DNA from: an uncultured Roseiflexaceae bacterium
Lineage (GTDB): Bacteria; Chloroflexota; Chloroflexia; Chloroflexales; Roseiflexaceae
Length of the DNA: 64,000 bases
Assembly (NCBI GenBank): GCA_937974195.1
Contig: CALJIC010000131.1
Location: 16,156-80,155, forward strand
Direction: 5' to 3'
How positions within the stretch are numbered: the first letter of the stretch is position 1; each line of letters opens with the position of its first letter. Made by a program: the position numbers and the translations under genes. Positions 1 to 8,755 of this stretch are shown here, one piece after another. The notes under the pieces are model-generated. The model was not told where the DNA came from. It made no database searches and worked only from the letters and a program-made list of their open reading frames with translations.

Positions 1-1
1 T

Positions 2-520
2 GTCCTGGCCAATCCGGGCGACGGCCAGGTGCTGGCAGCAGTGATCGATGGGCTGGGCGGCGGCGCAGAGGCCGCCCGTGCCGCGCGGACCGCCGAGGCG
101 CTGTTCCGCGAGCACGCTCACTACCCGCTGCAGGATCTCATCCGCCAGTCGCACGCCGCGCTGCATACGACTCGCGGGGCCGTCGCCGGGCTGCTACGGC
201 TGGAGACCGCCGGGAGCGCAGCCTCGTTCGTCGGTGTCGGGAATATCGGCGTCCACGTCTACAGCCGCCGGCCGATCAAGCCGATCTCCAAGAACGGCAT
301 CCTCGGCTACCGCCTGCCGAACCTGCTCGAGCTTCGCTACACCTATGACCCGGGCGACGTCTTCGTACTCTATAGCGATGGCGTCTCCGGCCAGTTCGCT
401 CGGGATACGCAGATAGACTTAGCTATGGAGCCGCAGCAGATCGCGGATCTCATCCTCGAGCGCTACGGCAAACACAGCGACGACGCGACCGTTCTGGTTG
501 TGAAGACTTCCGCACTATGA
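2..520 (+). CDS. SpoIIE/PP2C-type protein phosphatase, 3' part only
   Basis: The reading frame is open from the window edge, so the N-terminus is missing. The visible ~172 residues begin in a 'GDGQVLAAVIDGLGGG' segment, which resembles the first metal-binding Asp-Gly motif of SpoIIE/RsbX-like PP2C phosphatases. They continue through 'VGVGNIG' and 'VLYSDGVSGQF' (the second Asp/Gly motif) to 'HSDDATVLVV' (the third Asp motif). Such enzymes dephosphorylate anti-anti-sigma or STAS partners in partner-switching. The stop codon overlaps the ATG of the kinase gene downstream (ATGA), so the two are translationally coupled and probably act in one stress-signalling pathway. Family assignment is from motifs; the specific substrate is unknown. 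Confidence 0.75.
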   Translation, partial: VLANPGDGQVLAAVIDGLGGGAEAARAARTAEALFREHAHYPLQDLIRQSHAALHTTRGAVAGLLRLETAGSAASFVGVGNIGVHVYSRRPIKPISKNGILGYRLPNLLELRYTYDPGDVFVLYSDGVSGQFARDTQIDLAMEPQQIADLILERYGKHSDDATVLVVKTSAL

Positions 521-3255
521 GTACACTGCTGGCGCGCTGGCTTACCGAACACCGCGACCTCCTCCTGCCGCGCTGGATCGCCGCCCTCGAGCGGAAGCTT
601 GCCGTCGTCACGCACACAGATGCCTCCAACGGCCACCACGCCGACCAGCCCGCGATCGTTCACCACCCCGACGAGCGCCGCGTTCTGCTCGGCTCGATCT
701 ACTCCGGCCTGATCGCCGCGGCGTCCGGAGACTTCCGCGAGCTTGACGAGTGCCTGCGGCTGCTTCGCGCGCTGCGCACCACCCCCGGCGAGGACGAGCT
801 GCCCCACCAGCTCGCGCTGGTCTGCGAGCTGCGCCGCGCGGCGATCGAGCTGCTCTACGCGCCCGACAGCAATGTGGACGACGCCGACCGCGGCGCGCTG
901 GTGCTCGCGCTCGAAGACCTGCTCGAGCACGTCACCGTCACCTCGGCCGCGTACTGGGTGTCGGCGGCGCAGGCCGTCGCGGACGAGCTGCAGGAGACCA
1001 AGCTGCTGGTCGAGAGCCTGTACCGCGAGGCCGAGGTCAGCGACCGCACCACCCTGCACGTCTCCAAGCTCAACGAGATCACCCAGGGGCTCACCGCGAG
1101 CCTCAACCAGGCCCAGCAGCTCGAGGTGCTGGGCGAGCAGCTGCAGCAGGTGCTGGACATCGCCTCGCTGGCGATCTGGCTCTACGACGAAGCGCAGGGG
1201 GTGCTGGCGCTCGCCCGGCGCTGGGACGACGGCCAGGCCAGCTCGGAGCCGGGGGCGCTGCTGAAGCCCGAGGAGGACGGCGAGACGGACCTGGTCGCGC
1301 GGGCGTTTCGCGGGGGCAGCATGGTGCTGGACCCGGCGCCGGACCCGGCCGGCCAGGGGAGCTGGTACCGCCCGCCGTGCGCGGTGCTGGCCGTGCCGCT
1401 GGTCGCCCAGCGGGGCGTCACCGGCGTGATCGTGCTGCAGCACCCGACGGCCGAGCAGCTGATGGACCGCGCCGAGCACGAGTTCCTGCGCTCGGCGGCG
1501 AGCCAGACGGCGATCGCGCTGGAGAACGCCCGGCTCTACGAGGAGGTGCGCAGCTTCAACGCGGTGCTGGAGCAGCGCATCGCCGAGCGCACCCGCGAGC
1601 TGCAGCTCGAGCGCGACATGCTCGAGACGCTCAACACGATCGCCCTCGAGATCAGCTCGACGCTCGACGAGCGCCTGCTGATGGAGAGCTCGCTGGCCGC
1701 GCTGGCCAGGCTGGTCGGCGTCCAGCACGGCTCGATCATGCTGGTGGAGCCGGAGACCGAGCACCTGGTGGACCGCGCGGTGCTCGGCGAGGACAAGGAT
1801 GTTGGCTACACGCGCTTCCCGATCGGCCGCGGGATCGTCGGCTGGGTCGCGCAGCACCGCAAGCCCGCGCTCGTGCCGGACGTGAGCAAGGACGAGCGCT
1901 GGGTGCCGCCGCAGGACGACGGCGAGCACAAGCGCGAGGGCTCGATGATCTGCGTGCCGCTGATCGCCCATCACGAGGTCCAAGGCGTGCTGGTGCTCTC
2001 GCACGACGAGCCGAACTACTTCCGCGACGAGCACCTGCGGCTGCTCACCGCCTCGGCCAACCAGATCGCGATCGGCATCCACAACGCCCAGATCTACAAA
2101 GAGGTCGAGCAGCAGCTCATGCACCGCTACGAGATGCAGCGGCGCCAGGAGGAGGCCGCCAGCCAGAGCGCGGCCATCCTGCAGAGCCTCTCGGACGGCG
2201 TGATCGTCTGCGACGCCTCGGGCAGCGTGCTCTCGGCCAACCTGGCCGCCGAGCGCATCCTGGAGCGCCCGATCGAGGAGCTCGTGACCTGGCACCTGCC
2301 CGAGCTGCTCAGGCGCATGCTCGGCCGCCGCGCCGAAGAGATCCCGGTGGAGGACCTGCTCGCGAGCCCGCTGGACGCCGCCGAGTCGCCGCGCACGATC
2401 TCCGGCACCTTCCAGATCAGCCGGCGCATGGTGAGCGTCACGCTCGACCCGGTGCTCTCGACGAAGGGCGAGCTGATGGGCGCGGTGGCGGTGTTCCGCG
2501 ACATCACCCGTGAGGTCGAGTCCGACCGGCTGAAGACCGAGTTCATCGGCACCGTCTCGCACGAGCTGCGCACGCCGATGGCGGCGATCAAGGGCTTCAC
2601 CCAGCTGCTGGCTATGGGCAGCCTGGGCGCGCTCAACGACACTCAGAAGGAGTTCCTGGGGATCATCCAGGACAACGCCGAGCGCATGATCGCCATCATC
2701 AACGACCTGCTGGACATCACCAAGATCGAGAGCGGCAGCATCGAGCTGGACATGCGCCCGCTGCACATGGCCGAGTCGCTGAGCGGGGTGCTGCGGGAGC
2801 TGCAGCCGAAGATCCAGGAGCGCGAGCAGGAGCTGACGGTGGGCATCCCGCCCGGGCTGCCACTCGTGCGCGCCGACGCGACGCGCTTCAACCAGATCCT
2901 GCTGAACCTGATCTCGAACGCCGTGAAGTACACGCCGCGCGGCGGGAAGCTGGCGGTGGAGGCGCGCGAGACGACGGAGGAGGCGGTGCCGGAGGCGCTG
3001 CGCGAGGGGCTGCGGCCGGGCCGCTACGTGCAGATCGACGTGCGCGATACCGGCGTGGGCATCGCCGAGGACGAGCTGGATCGGATCTTCGAGCGCTTCT
3101 ACCGCACCGAGAACCCGCTCAAGGTCGAGGCGGGCGGCACAGGGCTCGGGCTGGCGCTGGTGCGGCCGCTGGTGCGGCTGTTCGGCGGGCGCATCTGGGT
3201 CCAGAGCCGGCTCGGCGAGGGCAGCACCTTCAGCTTCGTGATACCGGCGATGTAG
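517..3255 (+). CDS. GAF-GAF-PAS sensor histidine kinase with RsbRD-like N-terminus
   Basis: A 912-residue soluble sensor kinase with no obvious membrane segment. The N-terminal ~150 residues ('LLARWLTEHRDLLLPRWIAAL') resemble the RsbRD/RsbU N-terminal helical domain. A first GAF domain follows (about 200-345), then a coiled-coil linker, a second GAF (about 375-530), a PAS domain (about 560-665), a HisKA dimerisation domain with the phospho-acceptor in 'SHELRTPMAAIKGF' (His about 682), and an HATPase with N-box 'NLISNAVKYTP' and G-boxes 'DTGVGIAEDE' and 'GGTGLGLALV'. No receiver domain is fused, so the partner regulator is elsewhere. The start overlaps the upstream phosphatase stop by ATGA, linking a two-component kinase to a partner-switch phosphatase. 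Confidence 0.9.
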   Translation: MSTLLARWLTEHRDLLLPRWIAALERKLAVVTHTDASNGHHADQPAIVHHPDERRVLLGSIYSGLIAAASGDFRELDECLRLLRALRTTPGEDELPHQLALVCELRRAAIELLYAPDSNVDDADRGALVLALEDLLEHVTVTSAAYWVSAAQAVADELQETKLLVESLYREAEVSDRTTLHVSKLNEITQGLTASLNQAQQLEVLGEQLQQVLDIASLAIWLYDEAQGVLALARRWDDGQASSEPGALLKPEEDGETDLVARAFRGGSMVLDPAPDPAGQGSWYRPPCAVLAVPLVAQRGVTGVIVLQHPTAEQLMDRAEHEFLRSAASQTAIALENARLYEEVRSFNAVLEQRIAERTRELQLERDMLETLNTIALEISSTLDERLLMESSLAALARLVGVQHGSIMLVEPETEHLVDRAVLGEDKDVGYTRFPIGRGIVGWVAQHRKPALVPDVSKDERWVPPQDDGEHKREGSMICVPLIAHHEVQGVLVLSHDEPNYFRDEHLRLLTASANQIAIGIHNAQIYKEVEQQLMHRYEMQRRQEEAASQSAAILQSLSDGVIVCDASGSVLSANLAAERILERPIEELVTWHLPELLRRMLGRRAEEIPVEDLLASPLDAAESPRTISGTFQISRRMVSVTLDPVLSTKGELMGAVAVFRDITREVESDRLKTEFIGTVSHELRTPMAAIKGFTQLLAMGSLGALNDTQKEFLGIIQDNAERMIAIINDLLDITKIESGSIELDMRPLHMAESLSGVLRELQPKIQEREQELTVGIPPGLPLVRADATRFNQILLNLISNAVKYTPRGGKLAVEARETTEEAVPEALREGLRPGRYVQIDVRDTGVGIAEDELDRIFERFYRTENPLKVEAGGTGLGLALVRPLVRLFGGRIWVQSRLGEGSTFSFVIPAM

Positions 3256-3283
3256 GGACGCCGCACGGCGCCCCTACATCGCC
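3246..3283. terminator. Bidirectional hairpin between convergent genes
   Basis: Two 18-base arms (3246-3263 and 3266-3283) are complementary except for one position, with a 2-base loop. The hairpin contains the kinase stop codon and sits between convergent genes, so it is a likely shared terminator. There is no T-tract, as is common in high-GC genomes. Confidence 0.5.
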
Positions 3284-3291
3284 AGCCCCTC

Positions 3292-4260
3292 CTACCGCGT
3301 ATCGGACCGCAGGTCGAGGTACGCGCACTCCTCGGGCGTGAGCCGGTGCTCGGCCGCCTCCATGTTGGCCCGGAACTCATCGGCCGTCTGGCAGCCGACC
3401 AGCGCGAAGATGTTGAGCGGCTGGCTCATCACGTAGGCCAGCGCGATCTGCGGGATGGTCATGCCCTTCTCCTCGGCCAGCTCCTGCACCCGGTCCAGCC
3501 GCTTGAAGTTCTCCTCGCCGGCGTACGAGTGGACCGCCAGCTTGTCCAGGTAGCTCTCGAAGGTGTGCAGGTTATCGCGCCGCAGCCGCCCGGAGAAGAA
3601 GCCGCCGGCCAGGCTAGACCAGGTGAAGAGCGGCATCTGGGTCTCGCGGTAGAAGGCGCGCGCCGCCTCGCCCTTCGGCCCGCTGATGCTGATGCACCCC
3701 TCCCACGGCTCGCGGTACTGCTCGGCGAGGCTGAAGTTCGGGCTGGAGGCGACGAACGGCGTCAGCCCGTGCTCGGCCGCGTAGGCGTTGGCCTCCTTGA
3801 TGCGCTCCACGCTCCAGTTCGAGCCGCCGAAGGCGCGGATGCGCCCGGCCCTGAGGTGCTCGTTGAGCGTCTCGACGATCGGCCCCACCGGGACGCTCGG
3901 GTCGTCGCGGTGCAGGAGGTACAGGTCGATGTAGTCGAACTTGAAGCGCGCCAGGCTGTCGTAGATGTCGGCCGTGATGTCCCAGGGCGTGACGCGCTTG
4001 CGGTCCTGGCTGTGGTGGGCGCCCTTGCCGATGATGACGACCTGCTCGCGCACGCCGCGGCTGTTCACCCACTTGCCCATCGTGCGCTCGTTGTCGCCGT
4101 TGCCGTAGACGTGTGCGGTGTCGAACGTGTTGCAGCCCAGCTCGAAGATCTCGTCGAGCAGGCGGAAGCTGCCCTCGAGGTCCTTCGAGTTGATCATGAT
4201 CGACCCCTCGACGAGGCGCGAGATCGGCTTCTCGATGCCGGGGACGTTGCCGTACTGCAT
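3292..4260 (-). CDS. Aldo/keto reductase family oxidoreductase
   Basis: A 322-residue NADPH-dependent aldo/keto reductase of usual length. The catalytic tetrad is visible: Asp and Tyr in 'FDTAHVYGNGDNE', Lys in 'VIIGKGAHH', and His in 'DLYLLHRDDP'. The C-terminal half keeps the '(A/G)GSNWS' and 'FALVGCQTADE' cofactor-pocket segments. It lies 138 bp downstream of a Gfo/Idh/MocA dehydrogenase on the same strand, suggesting joint work on a sugar or cyclitol substrate. The substrate cannot be told from sequence. The ATG at 4260 fits the family N-terminus ('MQYGNVPGIEKPISRLVEGS'). Confidence 0.88.
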   Translation of the reverse strand: MQYGNVPGIEKPISRLVEGSIMINSKDLEGSFRLLDEIFELGCNTFDTAHVYGNGDNERTMGKWVNSRGVREQVVIIGKGAHHSQDRKRVTPWDITADIYDSLARFKFDYIDLYLLHRDDPSVPVGPIVETLNEHLRAGRIRAFGGSNWSVERIKEANAYAAEHGLTPFVASSPNFSLAEQYREPWEGCISISGPKGEAARAFYRETQMPLFTWSSLAGGFFSGRLRRDNLHTFESYLDKLAVHSYAGEENFKRLDRVQELAEEKGMTIPQIALAYVMSQPLNIFALVGCQTADEFRANMEAAEHRLTPEECAYLDLRSDTR

Positions 4261-4398
4261 TGCCGTGCTCCTTTGCTGTGTCGGGGCGCGCCGCGCCCTG
4301 CCGTTCTTCCCTGAGATGAGTTCCTGCGCCGGCGCTCCGCCCTGCGCGTGTGGCGGGGCCGGCCCGCGCTATCCCCGTGGCGTAGCGGCTCTGCGCCG

Positions 4399-5385
<987 letters not shown>

Positions 5386-5513
5386 TGGATTCAATCCTTG
5401 TTTGGTATGACGTACGCGGGCGGGAGGCGGCTCTGGCGGGCCAGCGGCCTTTCTTCTTGCGGGCGAGGGCGGGTGGCGCGACCGCTCAGCTTCTGTTGTG
5501 CGCGCGCTGCGGC

Positions 5514-5915
5514 CTACGAGCGCGGCAGCTCCACCGACAGGTCGAAGGTTGCCACGTGCTCCTTGCCGCCGGTGCGCGCGTGGACGGCGATGAGCCAGTC
5601 GCCCTCCATCGAGTAGACCGTGCGCACCCGGTAGCGCCCGTCTCCGAGCGGATCGGCGATCGGCTGGTTGGTGCCCATGGTCATCCCCGGCATGCTCAGG
5701 TCCAGGTAGACGCTCGCGCCGTCCACCGGGTTGCCCTGGGCGTCGGTCAGCGTGACGATCAGATCGTAGTCCTGCAGTGCGACGACCTGCTGCGGCTGCT
5801 CGACCGCGATCGTCAGGCCGTCGACGGTCTGGCTTCGGGTGAGGGTTTCTGGCCGCCCAGCGCCGCAGGCGGCGAGCAGGAGCGCGGCGAGCAGGAGGCT
5901 GATAGTCCGGCACAT
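5514..5915 (-). CDS. FixH/YtkA-like lipoprotein
   Basis: A 133-residue exported lipoprotein. The chosen ATG at 5915 gives a clean type II signal peptide 'MCRTISLLLAALLLAACG' with the lipobox Cys near residue 18; starts further upstream would bury the signal. The mature part is an Ig-like beta domain with 'YDLIVTLTDAQGNPVDGASVYLDLSMPGM' split over two strands, then 'GDGRYR' and 'MEGDWLIAV', as in YtkA/FixH-like proteins with a Met-rich 'PGMTMG' patch that in relatives is linked to copper or periplasmic redox handling. That link is inference. It is in line with, but not obviously coupled to, its neighbours. Confidence 0.7.
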   Translation of the reverse strand: MCRTISLLLAALLLAACGAGRPETLTRSQTVDGLTIAVEQPQQVVALQDYDLIVTLTDAQGNPVDGASVYLDLSMPGMTMGTNQPIADPLGDGRYRVRTVYSMEGDWLIAVHARTGGKEHVATFDLSVELPRS

Positions 5916-6019
5916 GGAAATGTCAGGCTTGCAGGTGAAGCGATCCCGGAGCCGCGGCGCGCTGCCGGGCGTATGTGATCCGGGCGGGCGCGCCGAAGCC
6001 CTATGATACCACCGAACGC

Positions 6020-7018
6020 TCACTGCGGCACCATGTCGCCCTCGCCGCCCGGCTGAGCGGCGGCCGCCTCCCGGTCGAGCGGGTAGCGCAGCGAGACCAG
6101 GAAGCCGACCAGGATGTGCTCCAGATTCAGCAGCAGGAACAGGGCGGAGAGGCTGAGCGCCAGCTCGGGCGCGTGGCCGTAGCGGGCGAGCAGCGCCACC
6201 AGCACCACGTCGCGCACGCCGATGCCGGCGAAGCTGATCGGCAGCGTCTGCAGGATGGCGATCAGCGCCGTGGAGCCGACCACGTCGAGCAGCGACACGT
6301 CGTACAGGCTGAGCGACGCGTAGAGCAGCCAGATGCGCACCATCGTCGACGTCGCCGAGAGCGCCGAGGCGAACAGCAGCAGCGCGAGCGGGCCGGCGCG
6401 CAGGCTCAGCCCGGCGAGCTGGGAGCGGATCCGCTCAGCGGCGGGCCGGGCGCGCCTGGGGAGCAGCGGCGTGAGCCGGGCGAACAGCCACTCGCGCGGG
6501 CCGCGGGCCATGAGCGCCGGCGTGAGCACGACGATCAGCGCCGCGAAGCCGAACGTCGCGGCGCGCACAGCGTCGCGCGTCTCGGGGGGGAACACGTCGA
6601 CGAAGACGACCAGCCCGAGCACCGCCAGGGGCGCCATCACCAGGAAGTCGAACAGCCGGTCGAGCACGATGCTGAACAGCGACGGCCCGAGCGGGAGCCC
6701 GCGCTGGCGCAGGTACCAGCCCTTCACGAAGTCGCCGGACTGCCCCGGCGTGACGCCGCCGGCGAACAGCCCGATGTTGTAGAGCGCGAACAGGTAGCCG
6801 TAGGGCGGCGGCTGGAGCCCTTGCTCGCGCATGATCAGCTGCCAGCGCCAGGTCTTGATGCCGATGAACACGACGAACAGCGCGAGCGAGAGCGCCAGCG
6901 GCCACGGGTTGAGCGACGCGATCGCCCGCCCGATCGCCCCCAGGTCGCTTCGCCAGAGGAAGAAAGCCAGCAGCGCCGGTCCGATCAGCCGGATGAGCCA
7001 GCGGGTGTACCTGTTCAT
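6020..7018 (-). CDS. Flippase-like integral membrane protein (LPG synthase TM / UPF0104 family)
   Basis: A 332-residue polytopic membrane protein with about eight hydrophobic segments. It has the family signatures 'FIGIKTWRWQLIMREQG', 'GLFAGGVTPGQSGDFVKGW' and 'LQTLPISFAGIGVRD'. These match the lysylphosphatidylglycerol-synthase transmembrane region / AglD-like proteins, which in glycan clusters are thought to move or modify lipid-linked substrates. It lacks the soluble aminoacyl-transferase domain of MprF. It lies 44 bp downstream of the GT2 gene, and together they look like a polyprenol-phosphate-sugar module. The exact substrate is unknown. Confidence 0.8.
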   Translation of the reverse strand: MNRYTRWLIRLIGPALLAFFLWRSDLGAIGRAIASLNPWPLALSLALFVVFIGIKTWRWQLIMREQGLQPPPYGYLFALYNIGLFAGGVTPGQSGDFVKGWYLRQRGLPLGPSLFSIVLDRLFDFLVMAPLAVLGLVVFVDVFPPETRDAVRAATFGFAALIVVLTPALMARGPREWLFARLTPLLPRRARPAAERIRSQLAGLSLRAGPLALLLFASALSATSTMVRIWLLYASLSLYDVSLLDVVGSTALIAILQTLPISFAGIGVRDVVLVALLARYGHAPELALSLSALFLLLNLEHILVGFLVSLRYPLDREAAAAQPGGEGDMVPQ

Positions 7019-7062
7019 TCGCTCTTCGTCACACGTTGCACGCCGCGCGTCCGGCGCGCGTG

Positions 7063-8031
7063 CTACCGATCATCGAACTCTCGCTCGCTGCGCTGGAACC
7101 TGAGGCTGGCGATCTGCTCGGCGAGCAGCCCGAACATGAACACCACGATCCCGCCGACGAACAGCGCCGCAGTCGCGTTCGGGATCTTGAGCCAGACGCC
7201 GCTGAGCGCCACGCTGGCGATGTAGGCCAGCAGGCTGAGCGCGAACATCGCCAGCGCGGCCGGGAAGTACACCCGCAGCGGCGCGAACAGCGAGACCATG
7301 CGCAGCATGAGCAGGATGTTGCGCACGCCGTTCTTGAACAGCTTCTGCGTGCTGCGGCCGCCCTGGCGCTTGCGCATCGTGACCGGCTCGAAGCGGATGT
7401 GGTAGCCGGCCTTGGCGAGCGCCATCGCGCTGGTGTTCGGCCAGCCGAAGCTGTTCGGCAGCAGGTGCAGGAACTCGAGCATCACAGCGCGCTTGAAGGC
7501 GCGGTAGCCGGAGGTCAGGTCGAGCATCGGCGCGCCCACCAGGTAGCTGCCGAGGGCGTTCATCGCGCCGTTGCCCAGCCAGCGCACGGCGTTCTCCTGG
7601 CTCTCGCGGCTCACGCGGGTGGCGATGACCATGTCGTACGGCCCGATGAAGCTCAGCAGCCGCGGCAGGTCCGCCGGGTCGTGCTGGCCGTCGGCGTCCA
7701 TCACCACCACCACCTCGCCGCTTGCGGCGCGCACGCCGGTCTTCACCCCGGCGCCGTTGCCGACGTTGTAGGGGCGGGTGATCACGCGCGCGCCGGCCGC
7801 CGCCGCCTGCGCCGAGGTGTCGTCCGACGAGGCGTCGTCCACGACGATGATCTCGGCCTCCGGGAGCTGCTCCCGCACCGCGCGCACGATCCCTCCCACG
7901 CGCGGGCCCTCGTTGAAGGCCGGGATCACGACGCTGATGGTGAACGGCCAGCTGTGCGCGGCGGCCGGCGCCGGCTGAGGGGCGGTCGCCTCCTGCTCAA
8001 GTATTTCTGTTTTCATCGCATCCAGTCGCAC
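7063..8031 (-). CDS. Family 2 glycosyltransferase, polyprenol-phosphate sugar synthase type
   Basis: A 322-residue GT2 enzyme. The N-terminal GT-A fold starts 'ISVVIPAFNEGPRVGGIV', has the nucleotide-binding 'EIIVVDDASSDDT' and the metal-binding 'MDADGQHDPADL', then 'RKRQGGRSTQKLFKNG'. The last ~80 residues carry two membrane helices ('FPAALAMFALSLLAYIA' and 'ALFVGGIVVFMFGLLAE'), the architecture of dolichol/undecaprenyl-phosphate mannose or glucose synthases. It would supply lipid-linked sugar to the GT39-type transferases upstream in the same minus-strand run. The donor sugar cannot be read from sequence. Confidence 0.85.
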   Translation of the reverse strand: MRLDAMKTEILEQEATAPQPAPAAAHSWPFTISVVIPAFNEGPRVGGIVRAVREQLPEAEIIVVDDASSDDTSAQAAAAGARVITRPYNVGNGAGVKTGVRAASGEVVVVMDADGQHDPADLPRLLSFIGPYDMVIATRVSRESQENAVRWLGNGAMNALGSYLVGAPMLDLTSGYRAFKRAVMLEFLHLLPNSFGWPNTSAMALAKAGYHIRFEPVTMRKRQGGRSTQKLFKNGVRNILLMLRMVSLFAPLRVYFPAALAMFALSLLAYIASVALSGVWLKIPNATAALFVGGIVVFMFGLLAEQIASLRFQRSEREFDDR

Positions 8032-8085
8032 GTGCGGCGCCGTCGTGTCGGCTGCTCCCTGGCATACGGCGCGCCGGGAGCATGC

Positions 8086-8682
8086 CTAGATCAGCGCCAG
8101 CAGCTCATCGTAGGACTGCGCCACCGGGAACTGCGGGAACTCGGCGGCGACGTTCGCCGGCGGGCGGAACAGCACCCCCTGGTCCGCCGCGGCGAGCATG
8201 CCCGTGTCGTTGTACGAGTCGCCCACCGCCACCGTCCGGAAGCCGAGCCCGCGCAGGGCGCGCACCGCCGCGGTCTTGCTGTCCGGCAGGCGCAGGCGGT
8301 AGCCGCTGATCGACCCGTCCGCGTCGGTCTCCAGCGTGTGGCAGAAGAGCGTCGGCTGGCCCAACTTTACCATGAGCGGCGCGGCGAACTCGTAGAAGGT
8401 GTCTGACAGGATGATGAGCTGCGCGCGCGCGCGCGCCTGCTGGACGAACTCCGCCGCGCCCGGCAGCGGCTCGATCGAGGCGATCACGCGCTGGATGTCC
8501 GCCAGGCGCAGGCCGTGCTCGCGCAGGATCGCGATCCGCCCGCGCATCAGCTCGTCGTAGTCTGGGATGTCGCGCGTGGTGAGGCGCAGCCGCTCGATGC
8601 CGGTGCGCTCGGCCACCGCGATCCAGATCTCGGGCGTGAGCACGCCCTCCATGTCGCTTGCAAGGATGGTTGGGTGTGTCAC
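8086..8682 (-). CDS. thrH: Phosphoserine phosphatase / homoserine phosphotransferase ThrH-like HAD protein
   Basis: A 198-residue HAD hydrolase that closely follows Pseudomonas ThrH throughout. It has 'DMEGVLTPEIWIAVAE' (nucleophile Asp and acid/base two residues on), 'TRDIPDYDELMRGR', 'ILSDTFYEF' (motif II Ser), 'LPDSKTAAV' (motif III Lys) and 'VAVGDSYNDTGML' (motif IV Asp). ThrH dephosphorylates phosphoserine and can transfer the phosphate to homoserine. SerC is encoded elsewhere in this window (42-43.1 kb), so this may be the last step of serine synthesis here. It sits inside a glycosyltransferase run with which it has no obvious functional link. Confidence 0.88.
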   Translation of the reverse strand: MTHPTILASDMEGVLTPEIWIAVAERTGIERLRLTTRDIPDYDELMRGRIAILREHGLRLADIQRVIASIEPLPGAAEFVQQARARAQLIILSDTFYEFAAPLMVKLGQPTLFCHTLETDADGSISGYRLRLPDSKTAAVRALRGLGFRTVAVGDSYNDTGMLAAADQGVLFRPPANVAAEFPQFPVAQSYDELLALI

Positions 8683-8694
8683 GGCTCTCCCTTC

Positions 8695-8755
8695 TCTCCG
8701 TGTCCTCCGTGCCCTCAGCAGATCGTCTCTCCGTGCCCCCCGTGCCCTCCGTGGA
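8695..8755. repeat. Short direct repeat of CCGTGCCCTCCGTG type
   Basis: The gap between thrH and the GT39 gene is filled by imperfect direct repeats of an 'ctccgtg(t/c)cctccgtgccctc' unit (8695-8716 and 8726-8755). On the minus strand it reads as repeated CACGGAGG(G/A) triplet-like blocks. Similar low-complexity blocks recur between genes in several bacterial phyla. No function is evident. Confidence 0.6.

Noticed and set aside
463..2766. 767-residue minus-strand reading frame opposite the histidine kinase
   Set aside because: Low-complexity Arg/Ala/Leu/His-rich translation with no domain; a typical mirror frame in high-GC DNA. The plus-strand kinase has complete motifs.
5402..5513. Another copy of the MITE-like family
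   Set aside because: Only a 'tgacgtacgcggg' end resembles the family; neither palindrome nor the second end could be found.
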